64,000 nt of DNA from Mariniphaga anaerophila (GTDB taxonomy: Bacteria > Bacteroidota > Bacteroidia > Bacteroidales > Prolixibacteraceae), in the NCBI RefSeq assembly GCF_900129025.1, contig NZ_FQUM01000002.1, positions 310,001-374,000 of the forward strand, read 5' to 3'. Below, piece by piece: positions 1 to 8,531 of the stretch (the stretch's first letter is position 1; every line of letters begins with the position of its first letter). The translations under genes and the position numbers were made by a program. The notes below the pieces were generated by a model, which saw only the letters and a list, made by a program, of their open reading frames with translations, was not told the origin of the DNA and did no database searches.

Positions 1-1
1 G

Positions 2-1522
2 GGTTATTTAGCCGGAAGGAAAATTTACCGCCAGGTTTATCTTCCCGATGAAAGTTGGGAAAAGACAGACCGTAGAGCAAAATTTGCTTTTTCTGTTTTG
101 GCAGAAAGAACGCGTTTGTACTTTCTGAGAGTATATGAGAAATATGATTTTGGAGAGGATGAGTTGCATGTTCTTTCGGCGCTGACGTTGGGATACAAGC
201 GGGGCTTGGATCCTGAAATAAAGCGAATTTTTTCATCGGCCGGGGCAATGCATGTTTTGGCTGTGTCTGGCTTGCATGTAGGGATTGTATTTTTGGTTCT
301 TTCGTTTTTACTTCGTTTCCTGACATTACACAAAACCGGACGTGTAATTTATGTTTTTATTGTTATTCTGGCGCTTTGGTGTTTTGCGTTTATCACCGGG
401 TTATCACCTTCGGTACAGCGGGCGGCTACCATGTTTTCTTTTGTTGTTGTGGGCGAAAATATCAAGCGGCAATCGAGTATTTACAATACGCTCGCTTCTT
501 CGGCTTTCTTTCTGTTGTTGCTGAACCCGAATAATTTGTTCGAAGCAGGGTTTCAACTCTCTTATGCTGCGGTTTTCGGAATTGTTTTTTTGCAGCCAAA
601 GTTGGTTCAGCTATTTCATTTTAAAGAGAAAGTTTTTCAATATGGTTGGGAATTGCTTACTGTTTCTGTTGCTGCCCAGGTAGCCACGTTTCCGCTAACT
701 GCGTTTTATTTTGGGCAGTTCCCGTCTTACTTTTGGTTGACAAATTTAGTGGTAATTCCTGCGGTTATGTTTCTTATTCCGTTGGGTCTGACATTACTCA
801 TTTTTCATTGGGTGCCTGTGCTTTCTGAACTTTTGGCAGGTGTGGCCGGTTGCACAGTAAATACTGTTATTCGGTTTTTACGCCTTGTTGAAGAAATGCC
901 ATGGTCGGTTGCTGAATTTTCGATGTCTGTTTCGGGCGTGGTGATTTTAACTGCAGCGTTGTTTGCCCTTTCCTTTTTTATGGAAACGAAGCTGAAAAAA
1001 TATTTTAAATTAACACTTCTGATCTTCGCTGTGTTTGCAGCCTTTTCATTCATCGCCGGGGTAACCGGTTTTACCCGAAAAGAAATAATCGTTTACAACC
1101 AGCCAGACTTTGCGTTGGCTCATTTTATTAATGGTAAAAAAAATTATGTTGTTTCTGACCGGGAATTAAATGAAGCGACATTTGCTCTGAATTTAATACA
1201 GAATACAGTACAAAAAATGAGGCTGGAAGAACCTGTATTTTTGGTTTCAATAGATAATTTTCACGACAGTTTTTTCTATCTGAAAAACGGGAGGATAGTG
1301 TTTAACGGAAAGGTTATTGCATTTAAGGTTGCACCTGGCAGTTTCCCTGAAACGGCTTCGCCTGAAATCGCAATAGATTCTGATTTTAACGGGGTCGCAG
1401 GACGCCGGGGAAAAGCGGCAGGAGTAATAGTTTCGTCGGAACGTTATTCTGAAAACCACATGGCCGAAGATTTCAATGTTTTTTATCTTAACAAAGAAGG
1501 CGCATTTCGTAAAAAATGGTAA
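2..1522 (+). CDS. comEC: ComEC/Rec2-type competence membrane protein (5' partial)
   Basis: The reading frame is open from base 2, so the N-terminus lies outside the window. The visible 506 residues contain the hallmark Competence-domain motif HVLAVSGLHVGIVF near visible residue 84 and about ten hydrophobic segments, as expected for the inner-membrane channel that takes single-stranded DNA into the cytoplasm. The last ~150 residues are soluble. They end without a recognisable metallo-beta-lactamase domain (no HxHxDH motif seen), unlike the long Bacillus-type ComEC. Short forms of this kind occur in Bacteroidota. trkA follows on the same strand after about 120 bases. The family call is firm. 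Whether the cell is naturally competent cannot be judged from here. Confidence 0.9.
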   Translation, partial: GYLAGRKIYRQVYLPDESWEKTDRRAKFAFSVLAERTRLYFLRVYEKYDFGEDELHVLSALTLGYKRGLDPEIKRIFSSAGAMHVLAVSGLHVGIVFLVLSFLLRFLTLHKTGRVIYVFIVILALWCFAFITGLSPSVQRAATMFSFVVVGENIKRQSSIYNTLASSAFFLLLLNPNNLFEAGFQLSYAAVFGIVFLQPKLVQLFHFKEKVFQYGWELLTVSVAAQVATFPLTAFYFGQFPSYFWLTNLVVIPAVMFLIPLGLTLLIFHWVPVLSELLAGVAGCTVNTVIRFLRLVEEMPWSVAEFSMSVSGVVILTAALFALSFFMETKLKKYFKLTLLIFAVFAAFSFIAGVTGFTRKEIIVYNQPDFALAHFINGKKNYVVSDRELNEATFALNLIQNTVQKMRLEEPVFLVSIDNFHDSFFYLKNGRIVFNGKVIAFKVAPGSFPETASPEIAIDSDFNGVAGRRGKAAGVIVSSERYSENHMAEDFNVFYLNKEGAFRKKW

Positions 1523-1639
1523 TTTTAGTTAATCGGAATTTTAGAAACGTTCCAATTTGGATGAAAATGGATGATTAGTGCTGGAAATCGGGTTGGAATA
1601 CCTTACTTTGCACACGTTTTAAAAATTAATTGGAGAGAA

Positions 1640-2974
1640 ATGAAAGTTGTAATCGCCGGGGCAGGAGAAGTTGGAACCCATTTGGCTCGTATGTTGAGTA
1701 GTGAGAACCATGATATAGTGCTACTTGACGATTCACCTGAAAAACTCGCAAAAATTAGTGGAGAGGTAGATTTGCTGACGGTTACCGGTTCTGCTCATTC
1801 TTTTCAGGATTTGAAAAAAACCGGACTGGCAAAAGCGGATCTGTTTATTGCTGTTACTCCATTCGAAGAAAGAAATGTTCTGGCGTGTGCCATGGCTTCT
1901 TATTTGGGGGTAGGACGCACAATCGCCCGTATTAATAATTCAGAGTACCTGCAACCAAGCTATCGGGCAAAATTGAATAACATGGGAATCCATGAGCTTA
2001 TTTATCCTGAAAGCTTGGCCGCAAAAGAGGTTATTGCTTCCATTAAACAAACGGGAACCCGGCAACTCATCGAATTTTCGCAAGGAAAATTGCTTTTGCT
2101 TGGCGTGAAAGTACGCGGAAATGCACCAATTCTGAATAAAAGTTTTGAGCAACTGGCAAAAGAGAATGAGAATATCCTGGTTGTGGCAATTAACCGCGAC
2201 AGCCGCACCATTATTCCAAAGGGCTCTGATTGTATTATGGATGGCGACATCGTATTTTTTGTGACTACCCGAAGAGAACAACAACGCGTTTTTGAGCTTA
2301 CTGCTAAAAAAACATTCGAAGTAAAAAATATTATGTTTTTGGGTGGAAGTCGCATTGCCCAAAAAGCAATTGAGAAACTGGGCGACCAGTACCGTATTAA
2401 AGTTGTTGAAGAAGACATTGAAAGGTGCCAGCAGGTTGCTGAGAACCACGAGAATGTTTTGGTTATAAATGGCGACTGCCGAAACTTGAAATTGCTTAAG
2501 GATGAAGGACTGGAAAAAATGGATGCAGTGATTGCTACTACCGGAAATTCTGAGACGAATATTTTGGGCTGTCACCTGGCAAAAACATTAGGTGTAAGAC
2601 GAACTGTTGCTGAAGTGGAAAATCTTGCTTTTATGGGGCTTGCCGAGAATATGAACATCGGAAGTATTGTAAACAAAAAGCTTATTGCTGCAAGTTACAT
2701 TTACCGGTTTACACTAAATGCAGCCATTTCAAAAGTTAAATGCCTCACTGCTTCCGATGCCGAAGTTTTTGAATTTATTGCCAAAGCCGATGCTAAAATT
2801 ACCCAAAAACCAATTAAAGCGTTTGATTTTCCGGATGAGGCTAAAATAGGCGGAATAATCAGAGGCGAAGATGGATACATAGCCCACGGAGACACCCAGA
2901 TTCAGGAGGGTGATAAAGTTGTTGTATTTACTCTTCCGTCGGCAATAAAGAAACTTGAAAAGTTCTTTAAATAG
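1640..2974 (+). CDS. trkA: Trk potassium uptake regulator TrkA
   Basis: This is a cytoplasmic NAD(H)-binding ring protein that gates the TrkH potassium channel. The 444-residue product shows the usual duplicated layout. There is an N-terminal Rossmann RCK_N domain (VVIAGAGEVG at residues ~3-12), then RCK_C (~140-225), a second RCK_N (~230-350) and a second RCK_C (~365-444). The second dinucleotide motif is degenerate (FLGGSRIA). The frame is open upstream to an ATG at 1571, but the ATG at 1640 puts the Rossmann strand at the N-terminus as in known TrkA proteins and is preceded by a purine-rich GGAGAG, so it is preferred. trkH follows 24 bases downstream, a classic trkAH operon. RCK_C domains bind c-di-AMP in several bacteria, and a diadenylate cyclase lies at 24087. 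Confidence 0.95.
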   Translation: MKVVIAGAGEVGTHLARMLSSENHDIVLLDDSPEKLAKISGEVDLLTVTGSAHSFQDLKKTGLAKADLFIAVTPFEERNVLACAMASYLGVGRTIARINNSEYLQPSYRAKLNNMGIHELIYPESLAAKEVIASIKQTGTRQLIEFSQGKLLLLGVKVRGNAPILNKSFEQLAKENENILVVAINRDSRTIIPKGSDCIMDGDIVFFVTTRREQQRVFELTAKKTFEVKNIMFLGGSRIAQKAIEKLGDQYRIKVVEEDIERCQQVAENHENVLVINGDCRNLKLLKDEGLEKMDAVIATTGNSETNILGCHLAKTLGVRRTVAEVENLAFMGLAENMNIGSIVNKKLIAASYIYRFTLNAAISKVKCLTASDAEVFEFIAKADAKITQKPIKAFDFPDEAKIGGIIRGEDGYIAHGDTQIQEGDKVVVFTLPSAIKKLEKFFK

Positions 2975-2998
2975 CCTGACCAAAATTTTATCGAGAGA

Positions 2999-4444
2999 AT
3001 GAATTTTAAAATAGTTTTCAGGGTGCTGGGCTTGCTGCTTTTAATTGAAGGAGTAGCCATGTTACTGGCCCTGCTGGTTGCAATTTTGTACCAGGAGTAT
3101 GATCAATCTGCTTTTTTAATAGCTTCCGGGATTAATATTTTGCTCGGAGGATCAATTTTGTACTTTACCCGAAAAGCCAGACGAGACATCGGACGCCACG
3201 AAGGTTATCTGATTGTATCGTCGGTTTGGATTGTTTTTTCGTTGTTCGGAAGTCTGCCTTATGTTATTAGCGGCGCTATTCCCAGTTTTACAAATGCTTT
3301 TTTCGAAACCATTTCCGGGTTTACAACAACAGGCTCGTCGATTTTGGCAGATATTGAATCTTTACCTCACGGAATTTTGTTTTGGAGAAGCATGACTCAA
3401 TGGCTGGGCGGTATGGGAATTATTGTGTTGTCGTTGGCAATTTTGCCGGTGTTTGGAATTGGAGGTATGCAGCTTTTTATGGCAGAAGTACCCGGCCCAA
3501 CCCCCGACCGGATAAGCCCGCGGATTAGGCAAACTGCAAAAACGCTTTGGGGAATTTACCTGATTTTTACCGTTGCTGAAACCTTGTTGTTGTGGGTGGC
3601 CGGAATGAGCTTATATGATTCTGTTTGTCACTCTTTTACCACAATGGCTACCGGCGGATTTTCTACCAAACAGGCTAGTGTTGCCTATTGGTCGTCGCCC
3701 GCAGTGCAGTATATAATTACTATTTTTATGTTTCTGGCAGGAACCAATTTTACGCTTTCTTACATGGCCATGAAAGGGAATTTTCGTCATGTTTTTGCTG
3801 ATGAGGAATTCAAATATTACGGATTGTTTGTCATTGGTTTTACCTTGTTCATATTTGCCGGACTCCTGATTTCGTCAAACATTGGAGTTGAGAAAGCATT
3901 TCGCGATTCGTTATTTCAGGTGGTGTCAATAATTACCACAACCGGTTTTGCTACGGCTGATTATTTACTGTGGCCCCCCATTTTAGTGGTTATTATTTTC
4001 CTGCTGTTCTTTTTTGGCGGCTCGGCCGGTTCAACAGGAGGCGGCATCAAAATTATGCGTATTGTACTGCTTTTGAAAAACAGTTATTACGAACTCCGTC
4101 GGATGGTGCATCCGCACGCTATTATTCCCGTTAAGTTTAATAAGCGCTCTATCGACCCTAAAATAATTACCAATGTACTGGCATTTTTCATGTTTTACTT
4201 TGTGATTTTCGGATTCAGCACAGTAATTTTTTCGATTATTGAACCCGATATGGAATCTGCAATGGGAGCGGTAGCAACTTCATTGGGAAATATTGGTCCC
4301 GGACTTGGCAATGTTGGTCCGGCAGAAAATTTCCTGCACATTAAACCTTTGGGGAAATGGTTCTTGTCCTTTTTAATGCTTCTGGGAAGGTTGGAGCTTT
4401 TTACGGTTCTTGTTCTGTTTTCTCCTTCTTTTTGGAAAGAGTAA
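2999..4444 (+). CDS. trkH: Trk potassium transporter TrkH
   Basis: This is the integral membrane subunit of the Trk potassium uptake system, 481 residues long and about normal for the family. All four pore loops are visible in order: SGFTTTGSS (~residue 110), MATGGFST (~215), TTTGFATAD (~315) and LGNIGPGLG (~428). Each carries the selectivity-filter glycine. The many hydrophobic helices between them fit the four-fold membrane-pore-membrane repeat. It is translated from the ATG 24 bases after the trkA stop, so the two are probably co-transcribed. The next gene runs in the opposite direction and ends 28 bases past the trkH stop. Confidence 0.96.
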   Translation: MNFKIVFRVLGLLLLIEGVAMLLALLVAILYQEYDQSAFLIASGINILLGGSILYFTRKARRDIGRHEGYLIVSSVWIVFSLFGSLPYVISGAIPSFTNAFFETISGFTTTGSSILADIESLPHGILFWRSMTQWLGGMGIIVLSLAILPVFGIGGMQLFMAEVPGPTPDRISPRIRQTAKTLWGIYLIFTVAETLLLWVAGMSLYDSVCHSFTTMATGGFSTKQASVAYWSSPAVQYIITIFMFLAGTNFTLSYMAMKGNFRHVFADEEFKYYGLFVIGFTLFIFAGLLISSNIGVEKAFRDSLFQVVSIITTTGFATADYLLWPPILVVIIFLLFFFGGSAGSTGGGIKIMRIVLLLKNSYYELRRMVHPHAIIPVKFNKRSIDPKIITNVLAFFMFYFVIFGFSTVIFSIIEPDMESAMGAVATSLGNIGPGLGNVGPAENFLHIKPLGKWFLSFLMLLGRLELFTVLVLFSPSFWKE

Positions 4445-4472
4445 ATGTGCTGTTTTTTCCGGAGAGTGAAAA

Positions 4473-5087
4473 TTAGTAATCCAAAACGCCTTTCCCTTTT
4501 CTGATAATTTCAATGGTATCGCCGGTGCAGTCAATAACCGTGGAGGGGATTAGTTCTCCGTAACCACCATCAATAACGATGTCGGCAATATCCTGGTATT
4601 TTTCGTAAATGAGCTCCGGATCGGTAGTGTATTCAACTATTTCATCTTCATCTCTGATGGACGTAGATAAAATCGGATTTCCCAATTCTGCAACTATCTC
4701 ACGGATAATGTTATTGTTGGGAACCCTGATTCCAACCGTTTTCTTTTTTCCTTTAAAATAGCGGGGAACGTTATTGTTGGCATCTAGAATAAACGTAAAA
4801 GGGCCGGGCAGGTTTTTTTTGATGAGTTTGAAAACACTGTTGGAGATGGGTCTGGTGTAATCGGATAAATGGCTCAGATCGCTGCAAATAAAAGAGAAAT
4901 TGGATTTTTCAATATTAATGCCCTTGAACCGTGCCACTTTTTCAACTGCTTTTACACTGGTAATATCACATCCCAAACCATAAACTGTATCGGTCGGGTA
5001 AATAATAATTCCGCCGTCATGGAGAACATCCACTATTTTTCGGATGTCGCGGGGATTTGGATTTTCATTGTAAAGACGAATAAACAT
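4473..5087 (-). CDS. Sua5/YciO/YrdC/YwlC family protein
   Basis: This 204-residue YrdC-fold protein belongs to the family that makes threonylcarbamoyl-AMP for the t6A37 modification of ANN-decoding tRNAs. The nucleotide-binding motif PTDTVYGLGCD is at residues ~31-41, and a lysine/arginine segment KKKTVGIRVPNN is at ~114-125. Where true YrdC/Sua5 enzymes have a conserved S(T)SAN segment, this one reads STSIRDEDE. That resembles the YciO branch, whose role in t6A synthesis is less certain. It is transcribed divergently from the methyltransferase gene at 5157, with 69 bases between the starts. Confidence 0.88.
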   Translation of the reverse strand: MFIRLYNENPNPRDIRKIVDVLHDGGIIIYPTDTVYGLGCDITSVKAVEKVARFKGINIEKSNFSFICSDLSHLSDYTRPISNSVFKLIKKNLPGPFTFILDANNNVPRYFKGKKKTVGIRVPNNNIIREIVAELGNPILSTSIRDEDEIVEYTTDPELIYEKYQDIADIVIDGGYGELIPSTVIDCTGDTIEIIRKGKGVLDY

Positions 5088-5156
5088 ATGCTAATTTTGT
5101 GTTGTAAATTTATCAAATTAGTTTCATTTTCCAGTATTTCTGAACAATTTTGGGGC

Positions 5157-5834
5157 ATGAATCCAATATTAAAAAATACAGGCGATGGTTCGGCAACATT
5201 ATTCGTTCCGGAGATGAACGAGCAGTACCACTCAATGAATGGTGCTATTACCGAATCGAACCACGTTTATCTTGGCAACGGGTTTAATTACCATGCTTCG
5301 GCAAACCCTGTTGTTTTTGAAGTGGGTTTTGGCACAGGGTTAAACTGCTTGTTAACTGCGGTTCAGGCACAAAAGCAAAACCGGCCGACTTTTTACATTA
5401 GCATCGAAAAATTTCCGCTTGAACAGGAGTTGATTAATCAACTGAATTATGGCGAATTAGTTGGAGAGAACGGCAGTACGCTTTTCGAGAAAATTCATAG
5501 TTGCACATGGAATATCCCAACGGAAATTATTCCCGGATTTAAACTACTGAAATTAAGGGCTGATTTCAATACAGAAAACTGGGCTTTGCCAGAAAAATGC
5601 GACGTGATTTATTTCGATGCTTTTGGCCCCGATAAGCAACCCGAAATGTGGTCGCAGGAGAATCTCCAAAGGCTTTATAATTTCAGTTCCGATAATGGCG
5701 TTTTTGTAACTTACAGTGCAAAAGGAGAAGTGAGAAGACGTTTGAAAACTGCCGGTTACAATGTTGAGCGGCTTCCCGGTCCTCCCGGAAAAATGGAAAT
5801 GCTGAGGGGAATAAAAGTGCTTTCAAAAATTTAA
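5157..5834 (+). CDS. mnmD: MnmD-like tRNA wobble-uridine methyltransferase
   Basis: This is a class I SAM-dependent methyltransferase of the DUF752 family. It is the stand-alone counterpart of the methyltransferase half of MnmC, which completes mnm5s2U at the tRNA wobble position. The SAM-binding motif FEVGFGTGLNCLL is at residues ~51-63, and the acidic catalytic-site segment VIYFDAFGPDKQPEMW is at ~143-158. The frame stays open upstream to 4869, but that stretch overlaps the opposite-strand YrdC gene and matches nothing. The ATG at 5157 starts MNPILKNTGDGS, the usual beginning of this family, and gives 225 residues. No FAD oxidase domain is fused, as is common in Bacteroidota. Confidence 0.88.
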   Translation: MNPILKNTGDGSATLFVPEMNEQYHSMNGAITESNHVYLGNGFNYHASANPVVFEVGFGTGLNCLLTAVQAQKQNRPTFYISIEKFPLEQELINQLNYGELVGENGSTLFEKIHSCTWNIPTEIIPGFKLLKLRADFNTENWALPEKCDVIYFDAFGPDKQPEMWSQENLQRLYNFSSDNGVFVTYSAKGEVRRRLKTAGYNVERLPGPPGKMEMLRGIKVLSKI

Positions 5835-5887
5835 TTGAGAAAAAATTAAGTTATCTTCGCATCTTTTAAATGAACAAATAAAACGTA

Positions 5888-6499
5888 ATGACGGAAAAGA
5901 AATTGACCGGTGAATTGGAGCGTTTTAGCTATGCGTTAGGCATGAGTGTTGCGTCCAATCTCATTAAGTCTGGAGTAAAAACAATAAATCCGGAAGCATT
6001 TGTAAAAGCGATTAATGACACCTTTGTGGGCGAAATGCCTTTGCTTATGCCCGATGAGGCCAATGGAATTTTGGAGAGTTTTTTGGAAAATGCAAGTCAG
6101 GAAGAGGCAAAAAACAACCTGGAATCAGGGCTTGAATTTCTAAAAGAAAATCGTTCGAAAGAAGGTGTTACCGAACTCCCCAGCGGACTTCAATACCGGG
6201 TTATTAACGAAGGCGATGGGGAATTACCCTCATTAACCGATCAGGTAAAATGCCATTACCACGGAACTTTGATTGACGGAACTGTTTTTGATAGCTCGGT
6301 TGATCGCGGACAGCCTGCTGTTTTCCCGGTAAACGGGGTTATTCAGGGATGGGTAGAAGCGCTGCAACTTATGCCGGTCGGCTCCAAATGGCAGCTTTAC
6401 GTTCCGTCGGAGTTGGGTTACGGACAGCAGGGCGCAGGCGGCGTAATTGGTCCTAACGCAACCCTCGTTTTCGATGTCGAATTATTGGAAATCGTATAA
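5888..6499 (+). CDS. FKBP-type peptidyl-prolyl isomerase, no signal peptide
   Basis: This is a 203-residue peptidyl-prolyl cis-trans isomerase. An FKBP_N dimerisation domain comes first (residues ~8-95, with RFSYALGMSVASNLIKSG). The catalytic FKBP_C domain follows (~115-203, with CHYHGTLIDGTVFDSS, GVIQGWVEALQLMPVGSKW and ELGYGQQGAGGVI). These aromatic and glycine landmarks are those of FkpA/Mip proteins. No export signal is present, so it probably acts in the cytoplasm. The next gene, 21 bases downstream, is a close paralogue with a lipoprotein signal, which points to tandem duplication followed by division between compartments. Confidence 0.93.
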   Translation: MTEKKLTGELERFSYALGMSVASNLIKSGVKTINPEAFVKAINDTFVGEMPLLMPDEANGILESFLENASQEEAKNNLESGLEFLKENRSKEGVTELPSGLQYRVINEGDGELPSLTDQVKCHYHGTLIDGTVFDSSVDRGQPAVFPVNGVIQGWVEALQLMPVGSKWQLYVPSELGYGQQGAGGVIGPNATLVFDVELLEIV

Positions 6500-6520
6500 A
6501 TATTTATTAGTTATTTTATT

Positions 6521-7228
6521 ATGAGAAAAAGCTTAATCTATTTACCGGTGGTGTTATTGGTAATCATCGGTATGAGTTGCCAGCAATCTGGTTCGGTAAA
6601 AAATGTAAAACTCGAAACTGAAGCAGACTCAGCAGGCTATGCAATTGGTATTTTGGTTGGAACAAACAACAAACAACAAGTACAAAATGCACCCGGTGGT
6701 GCAGATATCAATTTGGAAGCAATGGTTGCTGCTTTTAACGCTGCAACAAACGACGAAGAAGGTGTTATGACAGTAGAAGAAGCCGATCAGATGATCAGAA
6801 GGTATTTTGAAGCTGCCGGAAAAAAAGAAGGACAGAAAAACCTCGAAGAAGGTAACGCTTTCCTGGAACAAAATAAATCACGCGAAGGAGTGCAGACTAC
6901 TGACAGTGGTTTACAGTACGAAATTATTACAGAAGGCGACGGCCCGAAACCAACAGCAGAAGACAGAGTTCGTGTACATTACCACGGAACTTTAATCGAC
7001 GGAACTGTTTTCGATAGTTCTGTAGATCGTGGCGAACCTGCAGTTTTTGGCGTTGGCCAGGTTATTCCGGGTTGGACAGAAGCTTTGCAGCTTATGCCGG
7101 TTGGTTCAAAATGGAAAGTTTTTATTCCTGCTAATCTTGCGTATGGCGAACGCGGTGCCGGTGGCGACATTGGCCCGAACTCAGCTTTGATTTTCGAAGT
7201 AGAACTTCTGGAAATTGTAAAAGAATAA
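6521..7228 (+). CDS. FKBP-type peptidyl-prolyl isomerase lipoprotein
   Basis: This is a 235-residue paralogue of the preceding gene, with a lipoprotein signal (hydrophobic run ending IGMSC, cysteine near residue 20). It is probably anchored in the outer or inner membrane and helps fold exported proteins. FKBP_N covers ~30-125 and FKBP_C ~145-233, with VHYHGTLIDGTVFDSS, QVIPGWTEALQLMPVGSKW and LAYGERGAGGDIGPNS. The catalytic domains of the two neighbours are very similar by eye. The spacing of 21 bases suggests one operon, and a strong hairpin terminator follows at 7251. Confidence 0.93.
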   Translation: MRKSLIYLPVVLLVIIGMSCQQSGSVKNVKLETEADSAGYAIGILVGTNNKQQVQNAPGGADINLEAMVAAFNAATNDEEGVMTVEEADQMIRRYFEAAGKKEGQKNLEEGNAFLEQNKSREGVQTTDSGLQYEIITEGDGPKPTAEDRVRVHYHGTLIDGTVFDSSVDRGEPAVFGVGQVIPGWTEALQLMPVGSKWKVFIPANLAYGERGAGGDIGPNSALIFEVELLEIVKE

Positions 7229-7250
7229 AAGTTGATATTATTTGGATAAA

Positions 7251-7290
7251 AAACCCTTTGCAATTTCTCTGCAAAGGGTTTCTTTTTTTT
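7251..7290 (+). terminator. Rho-independent terminator after the FKBP pair
   Basis: A perfect 12-bp stem (7251-7262 with 7270-7281, 7-base loop) is followed by a run of nine T within 7281-7290. It ends the plus-strand FKBP operon and lies just before the DUF3127 gene start. Confidence 0.9.
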
Positions 7291-7301
7291 ATTTTCGCCA
7301 C

Positions 7302-7673
7302 ATGAGTTTACAGGTAAAAGGAAAAATAGAACAGATACTCCAGCCCGAGTCAGGAGTTAGCAGGGCTGGCAAAGAATGGAAGAAACAGGAGTTTGTAATC
7401 GAAACTGAAGACCAGTTTCCTAAAAAAGTGTGTTTCACGCTTTTTAACGACAAAAATTCGCTGCTGGAAAAAGTAAAAGAAGGAGACGAAGTGGAAGTTT
7501 CTTTTAACCTCGAATCGAGGGAGTTTAACGGAAGGTGGTACCACAATATCAATGCCTGGAAAATTGATAAAGTTTCAGACCAGGGAAATTTCCAGGATGC
7601 GCCGCCAGAATTCAGGGCTGAAGATATTCCGCCGGAACCCGAAAACGATGGAAGCGACGGATTGCCGTTTTAG
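7302..7673 (+). CDS. DUF3127 domain protein (OB-fold-like)
   Basis: This 123-residue protein has the DUF3127 pattern SLQVKGKIEQILQPESG near the start, EWKKQEFVIETEDQFPKKV and VCFTLFNDKN. The family is small and widespread in Bacteroidota, looks like a single OB-fold and has a disordered acidic tail (here ending DGSDGLPF, reminiscent of single-strand-binding protein tails). Its function is unknown. The frame extends upstream to 7242, but those codons lie inside the preceding terminator hairpin, so the ATG at 7302 is the credible start. Confidence 0.88.
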   Translation: MSLQVKGKIEQILQPESGVSRAGKEWKKQEFVIETEDQFPKKVCFTLFNDKNSLLEKVKEGDEVEVSFNLESREFNGRWYHNINAWKIDKVSDQGNFQDAPPEFRAEDIPPEPENDGSDGLPF

Positions 7674-7715
7674 GCACGGAAAACCATTTAAAAAACCTTT
7701 AAAATATTATTTCCT

Positions 7716-8480
7716 ATGAGTTTTTCCAGAAGAAGTTTTCTAAGTCGCTCTGCAGCAGGAGCAGCTGCATTGGCAAGTATTCCTGCCATTGTTTCAGCAT
7801 GTGTTTCGCCTGAAAAAGAAGAAAAGCAGAAAAACTATTCCCTTTTTCAAAAAGGAAATACTGTCCTTTTTCAGGGAGATTCTATTACTGATGCAGGCCG
7901 CGAAAAAGAAAAGGAGCTGCCTAATACTGCGCGGTCATTCGGTTTTGGATACGCATTTTTGGCTGCCTCTGAATTGTTGAATGAGCTGGCCGGATTGGAT
8001 CTGAAAATTTACAACCGCGGAATCAGCGGCAATAAAGTTTATCAGCTGGCCGACCGCTGGCAGAAAGATTGTTTCGATTTGAAGCCCGACGTGCTGAGCA
8101 TTCTTATCGGAGTAAATGATTACTGGCACATGCGTAACGGAAAATACGACGGCACTATCGAAGTTTACGAAAACGATTTTAGGGCGCTGTTGCAACGTAC
8201 GTTAAAAGAGTTGCCCAATGTAAAACTGGTAATTTGCCAGCCGTTTTACGTTTTAAATACTTCGGCAGTTGACGAAACCTGGGTTGAACCGATGAAGAAA
8301 TACCAGGCGGTTGCCAAAAAGCTTGCCGACGAGTTTAATACCATTTGGGTACCGTTTCAGGATGTTTTTGATGAAGCGATAAAATACGCTCCGGAAACCT
8401 ATTGGACAGGCGACGGAGTTCATCCTTCAATGGCTGGAGCCCAACTTATGGCCGAGGCCTGGTTGAGGGCAGTTGAATAA
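7716..8480 (+). CDS. SGNH/GDSL-family hydrolase with Tat-like signal
   Basis: This is a 254-residue exported esterase or deacetylase of the SGNH fold. The N-terminus MSFSRRSFLSRSAAGAAALA is a twin-arginine-type signal, ending in VSAC, a possible lipobox. Block I is FQGDSITDAG (nucleophile Ser in GDSI, residue ~56), block III is IGVNDYW (~128) and block V is DGVHPS with the catalytic Asp/His pair (~234-239). In Bacteroidota such enzymes often remove acetyl groups from glycans, but the substrate cannot be read from the sequence. The 3' end is followed at once by a hairpin shared with the convergent gene. Confidence 0.88.
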   Translation: MSFSRRSFLSRSAAGAAALASIPAIVSACVSPEKEEKQKNYSLFQKGNTVLFQGDSITDAGREKEKELPNTARSFGFGYAFLAASELLNELAGLDLKIYNRGISGNKVYQLADRWQKDCFDLKPDVLSILIGVNDYWHMRNGKYDGTIEVYENDFRALLQRTLKELPNVKLVICQPFYVLNTSAVDETWVEPMKKYQAVAKKLADEFNTIWVPFQDVFDEAIKYAPETYWTGDGVHPSMAGAQLMAEAWLRAVE

Positions 8481-8481
8481 G

Positions 8482-8516
8482 AAAGAGGCAGTCGGTAAAA
8501 TCTGACTGCCTCTTTT
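8482..8516. terminator. Bidirectional terminator hairpin
   Basis: A 12-bp stem (8482-8493 with 8504-8515, 10-base loop) sits between two convergent genes, the GDSL hydrolase and the aldo/keto reductase. The arms begin and end with A/T runs, so it can serve both strands. Confidence 0.8.
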
Positions 8517-8531
8517 CGTATAATCCGGGAA

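Noticed and set aside
1590-1610. TTACTTTG near the trkA start as a promoter -7 box
   Set aside because: One mismatch and no TTG at the right distance upstream. Not enough to annotate.
4869-5156. Upstream extension of the MnmD-like gene
   Set aside because: It would overlap almost half of the opposite-strand YrdC gene, and its residues match nothing. The ATG at 5157 gives the normal family start.
5852-5859. TATCTTCG upstream of the first FKBP gene (also at 33749 before the AddB-like gene)
   Set aside because: Close to TAnnTTTG, but neither copy has a -33 box at 19-21 bases, so they were not called as promoters.
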